Source: Christensenella sp. (GTDB taxonomy: Bacteria > Bacillota > Clostridia > Christensenellales > Maliibacteriaceae). From it: a stretch of DNA of 14,766 nucleotides. The stretch's first letter is position 1. Every line of letters begins with the position of its first letter. The translations under genes were made by a program, and so were the position numbers. Positions 13,736 to 14,766 of this stretch are shown here, piece after piece. Where the stretch lies: the NCBI GenBank assembly GCA_019420085.1, contig JAHZHV010000034.1, positions 1 through 14,766 on the forward strand. The letters are read 5' to 3'. Under the pieces are notes generated by a model, which worked only from the letters and a program-made list of their open reading frames with translations, was not told where the DNA came from and searched no databases.

Positions 13736-14766
13736 GCAAGGATAAAATGGCGGATAGCCGTTCGTTGGAAAAACAGAAGGCGCTTGACATCGCGCTCGGC
13801 CAGATCGAGAAACAGTTTGGAAAAGGGTCGATTATGAAGCTGGGGGAAAACGGTGCGCATATGAACGTATCGGTTGTTTCCAGCGGCTGTCTGGAACTTG
13901 ATATGGCGCTTGGCATCGGTGGGTTTCCCCGTGGCCGCGTGATCGAAATTTACGGGCCTGAGTCATCCGGTAAAACAACAATCGCGCTGCATGCTGTGGC
14001 AGAGGTGCAAAAAGTGGGTGGTATTGCGGCATTTATCGATGCTGAACATGCGCTGGACCCTGTTTATGCTGCAAATCTTGGCGTCGATATCAATGAGATG
14101 TATGTCTCCCAGCCTGACAGCGGTGAACAGGCATTGGATATTGCGGACGCATTGGCGCGAAGCGGCGCGATCGATTTGATTGTTGTGGACTCTGTGGCAG
14201 CGCTGGTGCCCAAGGCCGAGCTGGAGGGAGATATGGGGGATTCGCATGTAGGCCTTCAGGCGCGCTTGATGTCGCAGGCGCTGCGTAAGTTGTCCGGTAC
14301 GGTGTCAAAGTCCCGCACGATCGTTATTTTTATCAACCAGCTGCGCGAGAAAATTGGCGTTATGTTTGGTAATCCGGAAACGACAGCTGGCGGACGGGCG
14401 CTGAAATTCTATGCCAGCATTCGTCTTGATGTGCGGCGTATCGATGCCATTAAGATTGGCGGAGAACTGGTGGGTAACCGTACGCGTATCAAGGTGGTTA
14501 AAAATAAACTCGCGCCGCCGTTTAAGGTTGCGGAATTTGATATTGTCTACGGCCGCGGCGTTTCCCGCGAAGGGTCGCTGATTGATCTTGGCGTGGATCA
14601 TGAAATCCTGGCAAAGAGCGGTTCGTGGTATTCCTATCAGGGAGAGCGGATCGGACAGGGACGCGAAAATGCGAAGCAATATCTTGTGGATCATCCCGAT
14701 ATTGCAGCACAGATTGAACAGCAGCTTCGAACGCTTTTATCCGCGCCGGTACAGGAGACACAGACG
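13732..14766 (+). CDS. recA: Recombinase RecA (cut by the window end)
   Basis: RecA forms the ATP-dependent filament on single-stranded DNA for homologous recombination and SOS induction. The first 345 residues are present, nearly the complete protein. Walker A is GPESSGKT (75-82), Walker B lies at LIVVD (149-153), and IDAEHALDP (102-110) and the DNA-binding loop region FINQLREKIGVMFGNPETT (200-218) are intact. The frame is open at the edge, within the variable C-terminal tail. The ATG overlaps the cinA stop by 4 bases (ATGA), and GGAGG lies 7 nt upstream. No separate promoter or clear LexA box is visible just ahead, so expression from the cinA transcript is inferred. Confidence 0.98.
   Translation, partial: MSKDKMADSRSLEKQKALDIALGQIEKQFGKGSIMKLGENGAHMNVSVVSSGCLELDMALGIGGFPRGRVIEIYGPESSGKTTIALHAVAEVQKVGGIAAFIDAEHALDPVYAANLGVDINEMYVSQPDSGEQALDIADALARSGAIDLIVVDSVAALVPKAELEGDMGDSHVGLQARLMSQALRKLSGTVSKSRTIVIFINQLREKIGVMFGNPETTAGGRALKFYASIRLDVRRIDAIKIGGELVGNRTRIKVVKNKLAPPFKVAEFDIVYGRGVSREGSLIDLGVDHEILAKSGSWYSYQGERIGQGRENAKQYLVDHPDIAAQIEQQLRTLLSAPVQETQT

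Noticed and set aside
1..14766. CRISPR arrays, tRNA/rRNA genes, insertion sequences, phage or toxin-antitoxin modules
   Set aside because: No regularly spaced repeats, tRNA-like cloverleaf, transposase motifs or terminal repeats were found by reading the window.

Overview
The window is a chromosomal stretch from a Bacillota (Firmicutes) bacterium, probably an anaerobic clostridial or Negativicutes-type lineage with a sporulation heritage. Three things point there: lysine/diaminopimelate synthesis by the N-acetylated branch (DapH plus an M20 deacetylase of the YkuR type), a dipicolinate synthase B subunit (DpaB/SpoVFB), and a gene neighbourhood recalling Bacillus subtilis ylxY-mlpA-spoVF-asd-dapA-spoIIIE and pgsA-cinA-recA. 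Coding regions look moderately G+C-rich, with strong AGGAGG-type ribosome binding sites. Genus cannot be read from the sequence.

Layout. Bases 1-50 are the end of an unidentified plus-strand gene, followed by a long perfect terminator hairpin (69-118). A regulatory gap (119-360) holds a good sigma-A promoter and a possible 17-residue leader ORF. Then come dapA (361-1248), dapB (1259-2008), dapH (2015-2707) and an M20 amidohydrolase (2766-3935), a closely packed lysine/cell-wall precursor operon. A 206-bp gap with a strong hairpin precedes a membrane-anchored polysaccharide-deacetylase-like protein (4142-4873) of the YlxY type and an M16 zinc peptidase (4943-6202) of the MlpA/YmxG type, closed by a terminator (6244-6277).

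The middle (about 6280-7343) is AT-richer and different in character. A minus-strand gene for a zinc-ribbon plus two-helix membrane protein (6365-6814) is interrupted by an in-frame TAG, and about 530 bp upstream of it (6815-7343) contain no convincing gene. Then follows dpaB on the minus strand (7344-7937), alone, without dpaA next to it. It diverges from ftsK/spoIIIE, and their promoters lie back to back at about 7990-8060.

The right part is one plus-strand unit: ftsK/spoIIIE (8107-10569), rimO (10597-11916), pgsA (11913-12491), cinA (12488-13735) and recA (13732 to beyond the window end). The last four are joined by three successive 4-bp ATGA stop/start overlaps.

Functionally the window combines cell-wall precursor and lysine synthesis, sporulation-associated functions, chromosome translocation, ribosomal protein S12 modification, phosphatidylglycerol synthesis and recombination. 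Most of it is conserved housekeeping sequence. I did not find a clearly new multi-gene system. The observations most worth a second look are the stop-interrupted zinc-ribbon gene, the orphan and diverged cysteine-rich DpaB, the deacetylase-like protein lacking catalytic residues, and the small-ORF/promoter overlap ahead of dapA.
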